Counted from the stretch's first letter, positions 1 through 10,300 are shown. The stretch is 64,000 nt of DNA from Hydrogenovibrio sp. 3SP14C1 (GCF_029625905.1 NZ_JARTLM010000001.1:1-64000); one strand, 5' to 3'. Notes: generated by a model from the sequence alone, not told the origin. Numbers and translations: made by a program.

Positions 1-327
1 GGCTTAACATCTAATCAACGTCAAGCTTTTTTTACGCTTTTTTTTCGAAGTTTTTATTCTCGATTTTCATCTCAAATTACAACCTGAAAAACCCTTTTAA
101 ACGTCTCCAAACTCCGCGGCCTTGGCTGCTTTGTTTAGGCTCTGTTTGAAAGAGATGCGTATTCTAACCGCCACCCGTTTTTTTGCAACCCTTTTTTGCT
201 TCTTTTTTTAAAGTTTTTTGACAGCGGTATGACACCCGTAACCAAATACCTTTTAATTTAAAGCACTTAGCCTTTTTATAGCCATTAAATTAATTTAACC
301 TCACTCTTGAGACAATCCTTTAAAACC
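1..327. other. Non-coding region left of tyrS, probable rRNA operon leader
   Basis: No convincing coding sequence is seen. The stretch is rich in A and T runs and carries leftward promoter-like elements: TTGCAA/TAGAAT at 161-188, and a TTGACG hexamer on the minus strand at 19-24 whose -10 would fall at or beyond the window edge. Tandem strong promoters after tyrS, pointing away from it, fit an rRNA operon; in Pseudomonas aeruginosa a tyrosyl-tRNA synthetase gene also precedes a 16S rRNA gene. The rRNA itself is not in the window, so this is inference. Confidence 0.45.
161..188 (-). promoter_or_regulatory. Leftward sigma70-type promoter, possible rrn P1
   Basis: On the minus strand, TTGCAA (183-188) is followed after 16 bp by TAGAAT (161-166). 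The segment just downstream of the -10 contains CGCATC, and A-rich sequence lies upstream of the -35, as in rRNA promoters with UP elements. No gene starts in the remaining 160 bp, so the target lies outside the window. Confidence 0.45.
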
Positions 328-355
328 AAAAAACCGCCAGGCCTGGCGGTTTTTT
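328..355 (-). terminator. Intrinsic terminator of tyrS built on CCAGGCCTGG
   Basis: A perfect inverted repeat, AAAAAACCGCCA-GGCC-TGGCGGTTTTTT, lies 31 bp beyond the tyrS stop. The GC stem and flanking A/T runs make it bidirectional. Its apex is the 10-bp palindrome at 337-346 that recurs throughout the window. Confidence 0.9.
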
Positions 356-385
356 GGGTCTTATATATAACGTAAAGAAAGAATA

Positions 386-1582
386 TTAGGTGTTGACGGT
401 AATGCGTGCAAATTTTCGCTTACCAACTTGGTAAACTTGTTTTTCACAACTCTCAACAGGTGCCCGACTATCCGTCACCTTTTCTCCATTCAACTTAACT
501 GCGCCTTGCTTGACCATTCTATGACCATCAGACGTTGAAGACACTAGCTCCGCTTCTTTCAAAAGGTTTGCCAATGGCATGATTTCACTAAAGGTAAACT
601 CAGGCATCTCATCTGGAATGGCATTTTTTGAAAAACGGGTTTCAAAATCTTTTAAAGCACCTTCAGCCGATTCTTTATTATGGAAACGCTCAATCAACTC
701 CAACGCTAACTTGATTTTAATATTACGTGGATTTTCTCCATTCTCAACCGCGTCTTGATATCCAGCAATGGTTTCTAAAGATTCAAATGAGAGCAATTCA
801 AAGTAACGCCACATCAACTCATCAGAAACTGACATGACTTTTCCGAACATATCATTCGGTGCATCTTTGATCCCAATATAGTTATTTAAAGACTTCGACA
901 TTTTTTGAACACCATCCAACCCTTCAAGAATCGGCATGGTTAAAGTACATTGCGCTTCTTTACCATAGTGTTGCTGCAAGGTACGCCCCATCAACAAGTT
1001 AAACTTCTGGTCGGTTCCACCCAGTTCGATATCTGCCTCTAAGGCGACTGAGTCATAACCCTGCACCAATGGATATAAAAACTCATGAATCGCAATTGGC
1101 GTATTCGACTGGTAACGCTCTCCGAAATCATTACGCTCTAACATTCTAGCAACGGTGGTCGTTCCTGCCAGCTTAATCATATCGGCTGCACTCAACTTAG
1201 ACATCCACTCTGAATTGAACACGACCTTGGTTTTAGCAGGGTCTAAAATTTTAAACACCTGTTCTTTATAGGTCTCAGCATTATTCAACACATCTTCTTC
1301 CGACAAGGGTGGACGCGTCGCGCTTTTCCCGGTTGGATCACCGATCATCGCGGTAAAATCGCCAATCAAGAACAAAATTTCATGCCCTAGGTCTTGAAAC
1401 TGACGCAGCTTATTAATTAATACGGTATGCCCTAAATGCAAATCAGGCGCTGTTGGATCAAAGCCAGCTTTAATTTTCAGCGGCTTACCTTTTTTTAATT
1501 TCTCAATAAGCTCTTTTTCTACTAAAATTTCTTCAGCACCACGCTGAATCACTGCCATCTGTTCTTCTACTGTCTTCATCAT
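386..1582 (-). CDS. tyrS: Tyrosyl-tRNA synthetase
   Basis: Charges tRNA-Tyr with tyrosine in the cytoplasm using ATP. The 398-residue protein has the class I signature HLGH at residues 49-52 and KMSKS at 227-231, with a C-terminal S4-like RNA-binding region (about residues 335-395). The overall form resembles the TyrZ branch found in many proteobacteria. Two ATG codons are adjacent at the start (1580-1582 and 1577-1579) and either could be used. It lies 13 bp after pyrD on the same strand, so the two may be co-transcribed, and it ends at a strong terminator. Identification is secure. Confidence 0.97.
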   Translation of the reverse strand: MMKTVEEQMAVIQRGAEEILVEKELIEKLKKGKPLKIKAGFDPTAPDLHLGHTVLINKLRQFQDLGHEILFLIGDFTAMIGDPTGKSATRPPLSEEDVLNNAETYKEQVFKILDPAKTKVVFNSEWMSKLSAADMIKLAGTTTVARMLERNDFGERYQSNTPIAIHEFLYPLVQGYDSVALEADIELGGTDQKFNLLMGRTLQQHYGKEAQCTLTMPILEGLDGVQKMSKSLNNYIGIKDAPNDMFGKVMSVSDELMWRYFELLSFESLETIAGYQDAVENGENPRNIKIKLALELIERFHNKESAEGALKDFETRFSKNAIPDEMPEFTFSEIMPLANLLKEAELVSSTSDGHRMVKQGAVKLNGEKVTDSRAPVESCEKQVYQVGKRKFARITVNT

Positions 1583-1595
1583 TGTTCTACTTATC

Positions 1596-2546
1596 TCACT
1601 GACCGCACAAAACGGTATCTGTATTTAATATGAGTTTACCCGTCATTTCTGAAACGGATTGATAGCCATAACGGGCCATATATTTCTTAATGTCTTTATT
1701 TATTTTTTTGACCAACAATGGGTCTTTCGCCATTGCTGTCCCAACGGCCACCATTGATGCGCCAGCCAATAAAAACTCAATCGCATCTTCTGCAGAGGCG
1801 ATTCCGCCTAACCCAATAATCGGCACATTGTATTGTTTTGCGACTTGATAAACCTGGTGTACTTTTAAAAGTGCCACCGGTTTAATCGCTGGGCCGGATA
1901 AACCACCCTGGTTATTGCCTAAGGTCGGTCGCGCAGAATGAATGTCGATCTGCATCCCCATTAATGTATTAACAGCTGACAACATATCCGCACCGGCATC
2001 GATAACACGGCGCGCGCCTTCCGCAATATCCGTTTGATTCGGCGATAATTTTACAATCAATGGCTTGGAGGTATTGGCACGACACGCTTCGACCACTTTC
2101 GCAGCCATATCGGGATCATTTCCAAACGCCGCCCCGCCTTTCTTAACATTCGGGCATGAAATATTCACTTCAATGGCAGGTAAGTCGGTTTGATCGAACA
2201 GACGGACCACTTCGGCATACTCCTCAATAGAAGAACCGGACACATTAATAATAAATTGTGATTGGCTTAAGTCTAACTTTGGTAGATAATCTTTTATCAC
2301 AGCATGAGCGCCAGGGTTTTGTAATCCAATGGAATTCAATAATCCACTGGCCGTTTCCATGACTCTTTCGGGCTTATTACCAAGCTTTGGTTCTAACGTG
2401 GTGCCTTTTAAAAACACCGCGCCGACATCGCGATTGGAAAACCCCGAAACAGCTTGGTACTCTATGCCATACCCCGCATTCCCTGACGCCATTGCAACAG
2501 GGTTTCGGAAGTTAAGACCACACAAATTAACAGATAAATCGACCAA
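1596..2546 (-). CDS. pyrD: Dihydroorotate dehydrogenase, class 1B catalytic subunit type
   Basis: Oxidises dihydroorotate to orotate in pyrimidine synthesis, using FMN in a TIM barrel. The 316-residue protein follows the soluble class 1B pattern: LKGTTLEP at 46-53, [11 protein letters not shown] at 69-79, and [11 protein letters not shown] with the catalytic-base cysteine C131. It has no membrane helix of the class 2 enzymes usual in gammaproteobacteria. Class 1B enzymes normally pair with PyrK, an iron-sulfur/FAD subunit, and no pyrK is in this window. The start is a TTG codon (2544-2546); an upstream GTG is out of frame. The divergent gene trmL begins only 30 bp away, so promoters must overlap coding sequence. 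Confidence 0.9.
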   Translation of the reverse strand: MVDLSVNLCGLNFRNPVAMASGNAGYGIEYQAVSGFSNRDVGAVFLKGTTLEPKLGNKPERVMETASGLLNSIGLQNPGAHAVIKDYLPKLDLSQSQFIINVSGSSIEEYAEVVRLFDQTDLPAIEVNISCPNVKKGGAAFGNDPDMAAKVVEACRANTSKPLIVKLSPNQTDIAEGARRVIDAGADMLSAVNTLMGMQIDIHSARPTLGNNQGGLSGPAIKPVALLKVHQVYQVAKQYNVPIIGLGGIASAEDAIEFLLAGASMVAVGTAMAKDPLLVKKINKDIKKYMARYGYQSVSEMTGKLILNTDTVLCGQ

Positions 2547-2576
2547 AATTTTTCACCACTTAAAAGTTATAACAAA

Positions 2577-3041
2577 ATGATACACATCATCTTATATGAG
2601 CCCGAAATTCCACAGAACACCGGTGCTTTAATACGTCTCAGCGCCAACATGGGCGCACATTTACACTTAATTCAACCTTATGCGTTTGACTTAAGTGAAA
2701 AGAAAGTGCGTCGCGCCGGACTGGATTATGCCGAACTCGCCAACTTGAAAGAACACTCTTCACTGGACGCTTGCTTAAGTGCGATCAAGCCGAATCGGGT
2801 CTTTGCGCTGACCACAAAAACTGAGCGCTATTATACCGAACCTGCTTTTGAAAACGGAGATGCTTTTTTATTCGGCCCTGAAACCCGCGGCCTTCCTAAA
2901 GATGTCATCGAAAGTTTACCTGAAAGCCAACGACTCACCATCCCAATGATTCCTGGCGGTCGAAGCTTAAACTTAGCCAATGCCGTTTCCGTTATGGCGT
3001 ATGAAGCATGGCGCCAACTCAGCTTTGACATGAATTTATAG
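2577..3041 (+). CDS. trmL: tRNA (cytidine(34)-2'-O)-methyltransferase
   Basis: Methylates the wobble-position ribose of certain leucine tRNAs with S-adenosylmethionine. The 154-residue protein is a minimal SPOUT methyltransferase. It opens with MIHIILYEPEIPQNTGALIR, and the knotted SAM-binding C-terminus carries FGPETRGLP and IPMIPGGRSLNLANAV, both hallmark TrmL segments. The length matches the family (about 155). It is divergent from pyrD and ends at the palindromic terminator at 3068-3093, which it shares with the convergent gpsA. Confidence 0.94.
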   Translation: MIHIILYEPEIPQNTGALIRLSANMGAHLHLIQPYAFDLSEKKVRRAGLDYAELANLKEHSSLDACLSAIKPNRVFALTTKTERYYTEPAFENGDAFLFGPETRGLPKDVIESLPESQRLTIPMIPGGRSLNLANAVSVMAYEAWRQLSFDMNL

Positions 3042-3067
3042 CATCTCCGCTCAGACTCCCAAACGGC

Positions 3068-3093
3068 AAAAACCACCAGGCCTGGTGGTTTTT
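3068..3093. terminator. Bidirectional terminator between trmL and gpsA, CCAGGCCTGG apex
   Basis: Perfect inverted repeat AAAAACCACCA-GGCC-TGGTGGTTTTT between two convergent genes. The apex is the recurrent palindrome (3076-3085). The stem sequence outside the palindrome (CCA/TGG) differs from that of the tyrS terminator (CCG/CGG), so the shared part is the 10-mer rather than a copied terminator. Confidence 0.92.
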
Positions 3094-3128
3094 AACGATT
3101 TACGCCCTCTGAAATAACTTACTCTTTT

Positions 3129-4163
3129 TTAACCAAGCTCTAACTCAGACCGGCCATGGCGGCGCATCAATTCTTTGACTGCTTGTTCCGCAGTACTTTG
3201 CCCAACAATAATATTGTAAACCTGTTCCATAATCGGCAAATCTAGCTGATATTTATCCGCAATCAACTTAACAGCTTTAACCGCTTTGACACCCTCAACG
3301 ACTTGACCAATTTCTTCAATCACTTCATCAGCAGGTCGCTGCGACTGTGCCAGCATCAATCCAAATCGACGATTACGCGATAAGTCATCAGTACAGGTCA
3401 GCACCAAGTCACCCAAACCAGATAATCCCATCATGGTTTCATTCTTTGCGCCCAGTGCATCTCCAAACCGCATCATCTCAACCATTCCCCGGCCAATCAA
3501 AGCTGCGCGAGCATTCGCCCCTAGTCGCAACCCATCCGATAAGCCCGTTGCAATGGCCATGATATTTTTATAAGCACCACCCACTTCCACGCCGACTACA
3601 TCGGATTGGGTATACATTCTAAAGGTGTCGCAGTGAAATGCATCCGCCCAAAATTGCGCTTCGCTGTGATCACATGAAGCACTCACCATTGCCGTCGGTA
3701 GCCCTCTGGCCACTTCTGCGGCAAAAGTAGGGCCTGATAACACCGCATAAGAAATGGCTTCACCTAGTTCTTGCTGCACAATCTCATGCAGCATTAAACT
3801 GGTTTCCGGCTCAAACCCCTTGGTGGCCCAGGCCAAATGATAATGATCTTTAGACCCCATCATGATCTGGTGCATTTTTTGCAACACGTCACGAAAAGCA
3901 TGACTGGGGATAACCATTAAAACGGCATCGACTCCCGTCAACGTTACCGTCAAATCACTTTGTACACTTAAAGATTCCGGAAACGGCACACCTTTGAGAT
4001 AACGGACATTCTCTCTTGCTGACTCTAACGCCGCCGCATTCTCAGGATTATGATCCCAGAGTTTGACCTGGTGGCCAATTCGTGACAAATGAATTGCCAA
4101 CGCCGACCCCCAGGCTCCTGCGCCCAATACGGCAATCTTTAAAGGCTTTTTGGCTAACGTCAC
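3129..4163 (-). CDS. gpsA: NAD(P)-dependent glycerol-3-phosphate dehydrogenase
   Basis: Reduces dihydroxyacetone phosphate to sn-glycerol-3-phosphate for phospholipid synthesis, in the cytoplasm. The 344-residue protein has the Rossmann dinucleotide motif GAGAWG at 14-19, the segment GPTFAAEVARGLPTA, and the substrate-site segment VGGAYKNIMAIATGL containing the catalytic lysine. It is last in a four-gene minus-strand cluster (rhodanese, grxC, secB, gpsA), the same order as yibN-grxC-secB-gpsA in Escherichia coli. Only 15 bp separate it from secB. Confidence 0.96.
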   Translation of the reverse strand: MTLAKKPLKIAVLGAGAWGSALAIHLSRIGHQVKLWDHNPENAAALESARENVRYLKGVPFPESLSVQSDLTVTLTGVDAVLMVIPSHAFRDVLQKMHQIMMGSKDHYHLAWATKGFEPETSLMLHEIVQQELGEAISYAVLSGPTFAAEVARGLPTAMVSASCDHSEAQFWADAFHCDTFRMYTQSDVVGVEVGGAYKNIMAIATGLSDGLRLGANARAALIGRGMVEMMRFGDALGAKNETMMGLSGLGDLVLTCTDDLSRNRRFGLMLAQSQRPADEVIEEIGQVVEGVKAVKAVKLIADKYQLDLPIMEQVYNIIVGQSTAEQAVKELMRRHGRSELELG

Positions 4164-4178
4164 TCAGTCTCTACCAGT

Positions 4179-4628
4179 TTATTGTTTCGGTGCTTCAGCT
4201 TGCTGTTGCAAATGGTCTGCATAAATGCCTTCAAAGTTCACAGGCTCCAGCAACAATTGTGGAAATCCTCCACGCGTCACTAAGTCTGAAACTGTTTCAC
4301 GCGCATAAGGGAATAAAGTATTTGGACATTGAACCCCTAGTAAATAGTTGGTTTCACCTTCGTCAAATCCCGTTAGAGTGAAAATACCCGCTTGCTCGAC
4401 TTCACAAAGGAAGGCAGTTTTATCATCCATTTTAGTCGTCGCCGTAACGCGCACAACCACATGAAACACGCCCTCTTCTAAAGAACGGCTTTCGACATTT
4501 AAATCGACGTCTAGTTGCGGTTGAAAGTCTTGCGTGAATACTTCTGGTGAATTAGGTGCTTCAAATGAAACATTACGCGTATAGACTTTTTGAATCGCAA
4601 ACTGCTTTTCTTGATTTTCTTCAGACAT
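4179..4628 (-). CDS. secB: Protein-export chaperone SecB
   Basis: A cytoplasmic tetrameric chaperone that keeps preproteins unfolded and hands them to SecA. The 149-residue acidic protein has typical SecB sequence: FAIQKVYTRNVSFEAPNSP near the N-terminus and CPNTLFPYARETVSDL in the second half. Length and the grxC-secB-gpsA neighbourhood are canonical for proteobacteria. Confidence 0.96.
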   Translation of the reverse strand: MSEENQEKQFAIQKVYTRNVSFEAPNSPEVFTQDFQPQLDVDLNVESRSLEEGVFHVVVRVTATTKMDDKTAFLCEVEQAGIFTLTGFDEGETNYLLGVQCPNTLFPYARETVSDLVTRGGFPQLLLEPVNFEGIYADHLQQQAEAPKQ

Positions 4629-4648
4629 CTTGCTTTTAATCCTTAAAA

Positions 4649-4915
4649 TTATTTTGCTAAAATTTGATCCAGCTCACCAGAACGATCAGCGGCTGATAAT
4701 TCGTCAAACCCACCAACATGGTGATCGCCAACAAAAACTTGCGGTACGGTATTACGTCCACTCTTTTCTTGCATCGCTTGCCACATTGAACGATCCGTTC
4801 CGACATTAATCAAGTCGTATTTAAGCCCTTTACCATCCAGCAAACTCTTCGCCATAGTACAAAAAGGACAAGTCTTTGTCGCATAAACAATGATTTCTGG
4901 TTGTGTTGAGCTCAC
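4649..4915 (-). CDS. grxC: Glutaredoxin 3 (GrxC)
   Basis: A glutathione-dependent disulfide reductase of the cytoplasm. The 88-residue protein is a single glutaredoxin domain with active site CPFC (C16 and C19), the cis-proline segment NTVPQVFVGD and the glutathione-binding GGFDEL. Its start overlaps the end of the upstream rhodanese gene by 4 bp, indicating translational coupling, and secB follows after 20 bp. Confidence 0.95.
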   Translation of the reverse strand: MSSTQPEIIVYATKTCPFCTMAKSLLDGKGLKYDLINVGTDRSMWQAMQEKSGRNTVPQVFVGDHHVGGFDELSAADRSGELDQILAK

Positions 4916-5361
4916 TTTTTTTCCTTTCTTAGCTTTTTTTTTGAAACCGGCTTATTCAAAGGTAATCCCGCATTTTTCCAAGACATGACCCCACCACTTA
5001 AATTATGGACGTTCGTAAACCCTTGTTTAACTAACGCTTTAGCCACCGATGCTGAACGCATGCCAGACTGGCAATACACCAATACATCTTCTTCTTTATG
5101 CTTCGTCACAGTATCCGGCTGTTTTGCAATTTCCGTCGATGAAATATTTTCAGCTTCACCAATATAACCGGTTTTATACTCGGCATCGGTACGCACATCT
5201 AAGACCCAAGCACCAGAATTATAAAGACGCACTGCTTCGCCCGCATTCACAGAACGATACCCTGAGACTCTGTCCCCAAAATAACTGAAAACCAGCATCA
5301 TCACGATCACGCCTAATGCGATAAACAGAAAAATTTGCTCTTCCACAAATTCAATAAACAT
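4912..5361 (-). CDS. Membrane-anchored rhodanese-like protein (YibN type)
   Basis: A 149-residue protein with one N-terminal membrane segment (about residues 9-27) and a rhodanese domain. The domain contains LDVRTDAEYKTGYI and the active-site loop YCQSGMRSASV with the candidate sulfur-carrying cysteine C97. The C-terminus is lysine-rich. It resembles YibN, whose gene also precedes grxC-secB-gpsA in E. coli. Sulfur transfer or a membrane-insertion role is possible, but the substrate is not evident from sequence. Confidence 0.88.
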   Translation of the reverse strand: MFIEFVEEQIFLFIALGVIVMMLVFSYFGDRVSGYRSVNAGEAVRLYNSGAWVLDVRTDAEYKTGYIGEAENISSTEIAKQPDTVTKHKEEDVLVYCQSGMRSASVAKALVKQGFTNVHNLSGGVMSWKNAGLPLNKPVSKKKLRKEKK

Positions 5362-5513
5362 TCGTTTTCCCTTAAAATAACATATGAATCAAAATTCAAA
5401 GCTAATGATTTTAACAGTGAAACTGGTTACAATAAATGACATTTTGAAATTTTTATGCGTTTTGCTGAGAATGTCACCCTACTCATCAAAACATCTTCTC
5501 AAAAGGAAATGAT

Positions 5514-7079
5514 ATGACAAAACCCGTGCAAATTAAAAACCGACCAACTGGATTGATCATCTTGGATGGCTGGGGACATCGTGAAGCAACACAACACAAT
5601 GCCATTGCACAAGCCCATACGCCAAACTGGGACAACCTGCTAAAAGACTACCACCATACGTTAATCAACACCTCTGGAATGGCTGTTGGATTACCTGAAG
5701 GTCAAATGGGGAACTCTGAAGTAGGACACATGAACCTGGGCGCCGGCCGCGTAGTATATCAAGAGTTAACTCGTATCCAGAAAGACATCGATGAAGGTCG
5801 TTTTTTTGAAAACAATGCACTTGTCAAAGCGATTGATGCTGCCAGCAATCGAGGTCATAAAGTCCATATTTTGGGCCTTTTGTCGGATGGTGGCGTACAT
5901 TCACACATTGACCACATCAAAGCCAGTATCAAAATGGCCCACGACCGTGGCGCTAAAATCTACGTCCACATCTTTACCGATGGCCGCGATACTGCTCCGC
6001 AAAGCGCGCTTCAATACATTGAAGAATTAGAAGATTTCATGAAAGAACTCGGCGGCGGTCGTATCGCATCCGTAACAGGACGCTACTTCGCACTGGATCG
6101 AGACAACCGCTGGGAACGTGTTAAAAAAGCGCATGATGTTATTACCTGCGGTTCAGCCGAGTTTGAAGCTAAAAGTGCAAAAGAAGCTGTTGAAATGGCT
6201 TATGCTCGAGGTGAAAACGACGAGTTCATTCAAGCCACCGTCATTACTCGCAACAATGGCAAGCCAGCTCGCGTCAAAGATGGCGACTCTGTGATCTTTA
6301 TGAACTTCCGTTCTGATCGCGCCAGACAATTGACTGAAGCTTTCATTATGGATGATTTTGCAGATTTTCATCGTTGCAAAACGCCCATTTTATCAGAATT
6401 CGTTACGCTCACAGAATACAAAAAGAATTTCGAAAAATTTGGTGCCTTGGTGGCCTACCGCCCAACCAGACTACGGAACACCTTTGGTGAATATGTCTCT
6501 AAAAAAGGATTAAAACAACTCCGTATTGCTGAAACTGAAAAATATGCACATGTAACGTTCTTTTTCAACGGTGGCGTTGAAGAACCGAATAACAATGAAG
6601 TACGTGTATTGATTAATTCGCCGCAAGTTGCAACGTATGACCTTCAACCAGAAATGAGTTTACCGGAACTAAAAGAGAAACTCATTGATGCCATTAACTC
6701 GGGTGAATATGATACCTTTATCTGTAACATTGCTAACCCTGATATGGTTGGGCATACTGGAGACTTTAACGCCTGCATTCAGGCGGCTGAAGCGGTTGAT
6801 GAAGCATTGGGCGAAATCTTAGCCACCCTCAAAGCAGTCGATGGTGAAGCCATTGTCACTGCGGACCATGGTAATATGGAAATGTTATTCAATGAAGAAA
6901 CAGGCAAGCCGTTAACATCACACACCACTTTCCCGGTGCCTTTCGTTTACTTTGGTAAGAAAGGTTACCCATTAAAGGACAATGGGGCTTTATGTGATGT
7001 TATTCCGACCTTACTAGACATGATGGGAATTAAAAAACCAGAAGAAATGACCGGCGTCTCTTTAATCGACAACGCTTAG
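5514..7079 (+). CDS. gpmI: 2,3-bisphosphoglycerate-independent phosphoglycerate mutase
   Basis: Interconverts 3- and 2-phosphoglycerate in glycolysis and gluconeogenesis, using two manganese ions and a phosphoserine intermediate. The 521-residue protein has the alkaline-phosphatase-fold metal site IILDGWG near residue 15, the nucleophile serine S68 in GQMGNSEVGH, and the second metal-site segments CNIANPDMVGHTG and VTADHGNMEM. A good ribosome site (AAAGGA) precedes the ATG. It stands alone, divergent from the rhodanese operon, and ends in a palindromic terminator. Confidence 0.97.
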   Translation: MTKPVQIKNRPTGLIILDGWGHREATQHNAIAQAHTPNWDNLLKDYHHTLINTSGMAVGLPEGQMGNSEVGHMNLGAGRVVYQELTRIQKDIDEGRFFENNALVKAIDAASNRGHKVHILGLLSDGGVHSHIDHIKASIKMAHDRGAKIYVHIFTDGRDTAPQSALQYIEELEDFMKELGGGRIASVTGRYFALDRDNRWERVKKAHDVITCGSAEFEAKSAKEAVEMAYARGENDEFIQATVITRNNGKPARVKDGDSVIFMNFRSDRARQLTEAFIMDDFADFHRCKTPILSEFVTLTEYKKNFEKFGALVAYRPTRLRNTFGEYVSKKGLKQLRIAETEKYAHVTFFFNGGVEEPNNNEVRVLINSPQVATYDLQPEMSLPELKEKLIDAINSGEYDTFICNIANPDMVGHTGDFNACIQAAEAVDEALGEILATLKAVDGEAIVTADHGNMEMLFNEETGKPLTSHTTFPVPFVYFGKKGYPLKDNGALCDVIPTLLDMMGIKKPEEMTGVSLIDNA

Positions 7080-7095
7080 TGCCAAGAAAGCGCAT

Positions 7096-7125
7096 CCAAA
7101 ATCAGCCAGGCCTGGTTGTTTTTGG
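7096..7125 (+). terminator. gpmI terminator with imperfect stem around CCAGGCCTGG
   Basis: CCAAAA-TCAGCCAGGCCTGGTTGT-TTTTGG lies just after the gpmI stop. The outer CCAAAA/TTTTGG arms pair and the palindrome core (7106-7115) pairs, but bases between them are imperfect. A T-run follows. The core is intact although the lower stem has drifted. Confidence 0.8.
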
Positions 7126-7203
7126 GTGATACCTTTCTAAACAGAACAAACCTCATTTCTTTCCTTCATTCCCAATATTTTATTAGCGAAGGCGTGCTAA
7201 ACA

Positions 7204-7232
7204 TTGCTTTCAAACCGCTAAAAAAGTATAAT
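7204..7232 (+). promoter_or_regulatory. Sigma70 promoter of gltBD
   Basis: TTGCTT (7204-7209), a 17-bp spacer, then a perfect TATAAT (7227-7232). Predicted transcription start is near 7239, giving a leader of about 95 nt before gltB that contains the inverted repeat at 7291-7309. Confidence 0.75.
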
Positions 7233-7290
7233 TTCGCACCATTTTAATTTTTTCGCACTCAGATACCCAAACGTACCCTAAAAAGTGCCT

Positions 7291-7309
7291 TTATAACAAC
7301 ATGTTATAA
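7291..7309. repeat. Perfect inverted repeat in the gltB leader
   Basis: TTATAACA-ACA-TGTTATAA: eight-base arms, three-base centre, ending 25 bp before the gltB ATG and close to its AGGAA ribosome site. It lies downstream of the predicted start of transcription, so it could be a repressor site acting as a roadblock, or a weak RNA hairpin. The regulator is unknown. Confidence 0.55.
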
Positions 7310-7334
7310 ATGTTTACAGACAGGAAACTGAATT

Positions 7335-10300
7335 ATGAATTCACTCAACAGCTTACAAGGTCTATATTCTCCTGAATTTGAAAGAGAGAACTGTGGTTTC
7401 GGCATGATCGCCCAAATGGACGACAAGCCTAGTCATTGGGCGGTTCAAACAGCGATCGAGTCTTTGGCCAACATGACCCACCGTGGTGGTGTCGCCGCAG
7501 ACTGCTGCACAGGAGATGGCTGTGGTTTATTGATCAAAAAACCAAACGCCTTCCTTCGCCAAGAAGCCAAAGACCTTGGATTCACCCTGTCTGAAAACTA
7601 TGCCAGCGGCATGATTTTCTTAAACCAAGACGCAGACAAAGCCGCTTTTGCAAGAGCAGAATTAGAAAAAGCACTTGAATCTAAAGGGCTTAGCATTGCA
7701 GGTTGGCGAAAAGTCCCTGTTGCCTCAGAAGTACTGGGAGCACAGGCGGCAGGCATGGAACCGTTAATTGAACAGGTCTATATCAACGCGCCTGTTGAAA
7801 TGAGTGATGCTGACTTTAACCGTGCATTGTTTGTTGCCCGTCGTAAAACGGAAATGGCGGTTGAGCCAAACGATGAAACCTTTTACATCGCGTCCTTGCA
7901 TAGCCAATTAATTTCTTATAAAGGGTTGGTGATGCCAAAAGAACTTCCTGAGTTCTATTTGGATCTAAAGGATGAACGCTTTGAATCATCATTGGTTTCT
8001 TACCACCAGCGTTTTTCAACCAACACACTTCCACAATGGCGATTGGCTCAGCCTTTCCGCTTCTTAGCTCACAATGGTGAATTGAATACCATTAAAGGAA
8101 ACCGTAATTGGGCTTTGGCGCGTCAGAGTAAATTTGACACACCATTAATTCCAGAGTTACCTGATTTGAAACCACTTGTGGCGCAAGAAGGGTCTGACTC
8201 TAATTCTCTCGATAACATGCTAGAAGTATTGATGATGGGGGATATGCCGGTTTTCCAAGCATTGCGTTTGTTGATTCCACCCGCCTGGCAAAACATGCCT
8301 CACATGGATCCGGACCTAAAAGCATTCCTAGAGTACAACTCCATGCACATGGAGCCTTGGGATGGTCCAGCTGGGATGGTTATCAATACCGGTAAATATG
8401 CTATCTGTGGTGTTGACCGAAATGGGCTACGCCCAACACGTTATGTCATTACCAAAGACCGCCATATTACCTTTGCTTCTGAAATCGGGGTGTATAACTA
8501 TGCACCGGAAGATGTCGTTGAAAAAGGACGCCTAAAACCAGGCCAAGTGATTGCCGTTGATCTTGAAGCAGGTAAATTACTGATGCCTGAAGACATTGAT
8601 GCAGGCTTAAAAGCAGCTAAACCGTATCGCGAATGGATGGATAAAGGGTACATGCACCTTGAAGAGCGCCTAGACACTGAAGATCATACCTTCAACTGGG
8701 ACAGCAATCAGGCCGACATTTATCAGAAGTATTACCAAGTTACCTTTGAAGAGCGTGATCAAGTCATCCGTGTATTAGCAGAAGCTGGACAAGAAGCGAC
8801 TGGTTCAATGGGGGATGATGCCCCGCTACCGGTCTTTTCTCATAAAGAACGCTCCGTGTTTGATTACTTCCGCCAAATGTTTGCGCAGGTAACCAACCCG
8901 CCAATTGATCCTTTACGTGAAAACATCGTCATGTCTTTGAACACCTGTTTCGGGCGTGAATTAAACATGTTTGACGAAGGTGAAGACCATGCGCGTCGTT
9001 TAGAATCACAATCACCGATTTTATCGCCTTCTATGATGAAGCACTTAACCAGCATCGTGGATGATAATTATCGTAACCAACGTATTTCATTACATTACAC
9101 CCCTGAAACGAGCGACCTGAAGTCAGCCACCATTGCGGTTTGTGACCAAGCAGTTGAAGCGGTTAAAAACGGGGTTACACTGCTTATTTTAAGTGACCTT
9201 AACATCGAGAAAGGCCTGATTACGGTACCTGCAGCAATGGCAACAGGGGCGGTACATCACCGTTTAATCTCAGAAGGTCTACGCCCTGAAGCAAACATTA
9301 TTGTTGAAACAGGAACCGCGCGTGACCCGCATCACTATGCAGTATTATTTGGTTACGGTGCGACAGCCGTCTACCCTTACCTGGCGTATGAAAGCTTGCA
9401 AGACATGATTCGTACCAAAGAGCTCGACGAAAAAGTTGGGATTTCAGAGTACATCAAGAATTATCGTAAAGGAATTAACAAAGGACTGTTTAAAATCCTG
9501 TCCAAAATGGGGATTTCAACCATTACGTCTTACCGTGGCTCACAGTTGTTTGAAGCCGTTGGTTTAAGCAAAGAGATTGTTGACCTATGTTTCAAAGGCA
9601 CACCCACTCGAATTGAAGGAACGCGCTTTAAACATTTGGAAGCCGATTTAATCAAGCTTTCAAAATATGCCTTCAACCCTCGTAAATTCTTAAAACCGGG
9701 TGGGTTGTTAAAGTATATTCATGGTGGTGAATATCATGCATACAACCCAGACGTGGTCAATTATTTACGCGAGGCAGTGCAAAAAGGCGATCAAATCGCC
9801 TACAACAAATTTGCCAAGCTAGTCAATGAACGTCCTGCAATGACGGTACGTGACCTTATTACTTTTAAAGACCAGCTTAATCCAATTGAGCTTTCTGAAG
9901 TTGAACCGGTCGAATCAATCTACAAGCGCTTTGACTCCGCAGGGATTTCTTTAGGCGCACTTTCACCTGAAGCGCATGAGGCCTTGGCAATTGCAATGAA
10001 CCGCATTGGCGCTCGCTCAAACTCGGGTGAAGGGGCTGAAGACCCTGCACGCTACGGCACGGAAAAAATGTCGAAAATTAAGCAGATTGCTTCTGGTCGA
10101 TTTGGCGTGACGGCACATTATTTACGCAATGCTGAAGTGCTACAGATTAAAGTGGCGCAAGGTGCTAAGCCAGGTGAAGGTGGACAGCTTCCAGGTCACA
10201 AAGTGGATGCAACCATTGCGAAACTACGTCACTCTGTTGAAGGCGTCACGTTGATTTCACCACCACCGCATCATGATATTTATTCTATCGAAGATCTGGC

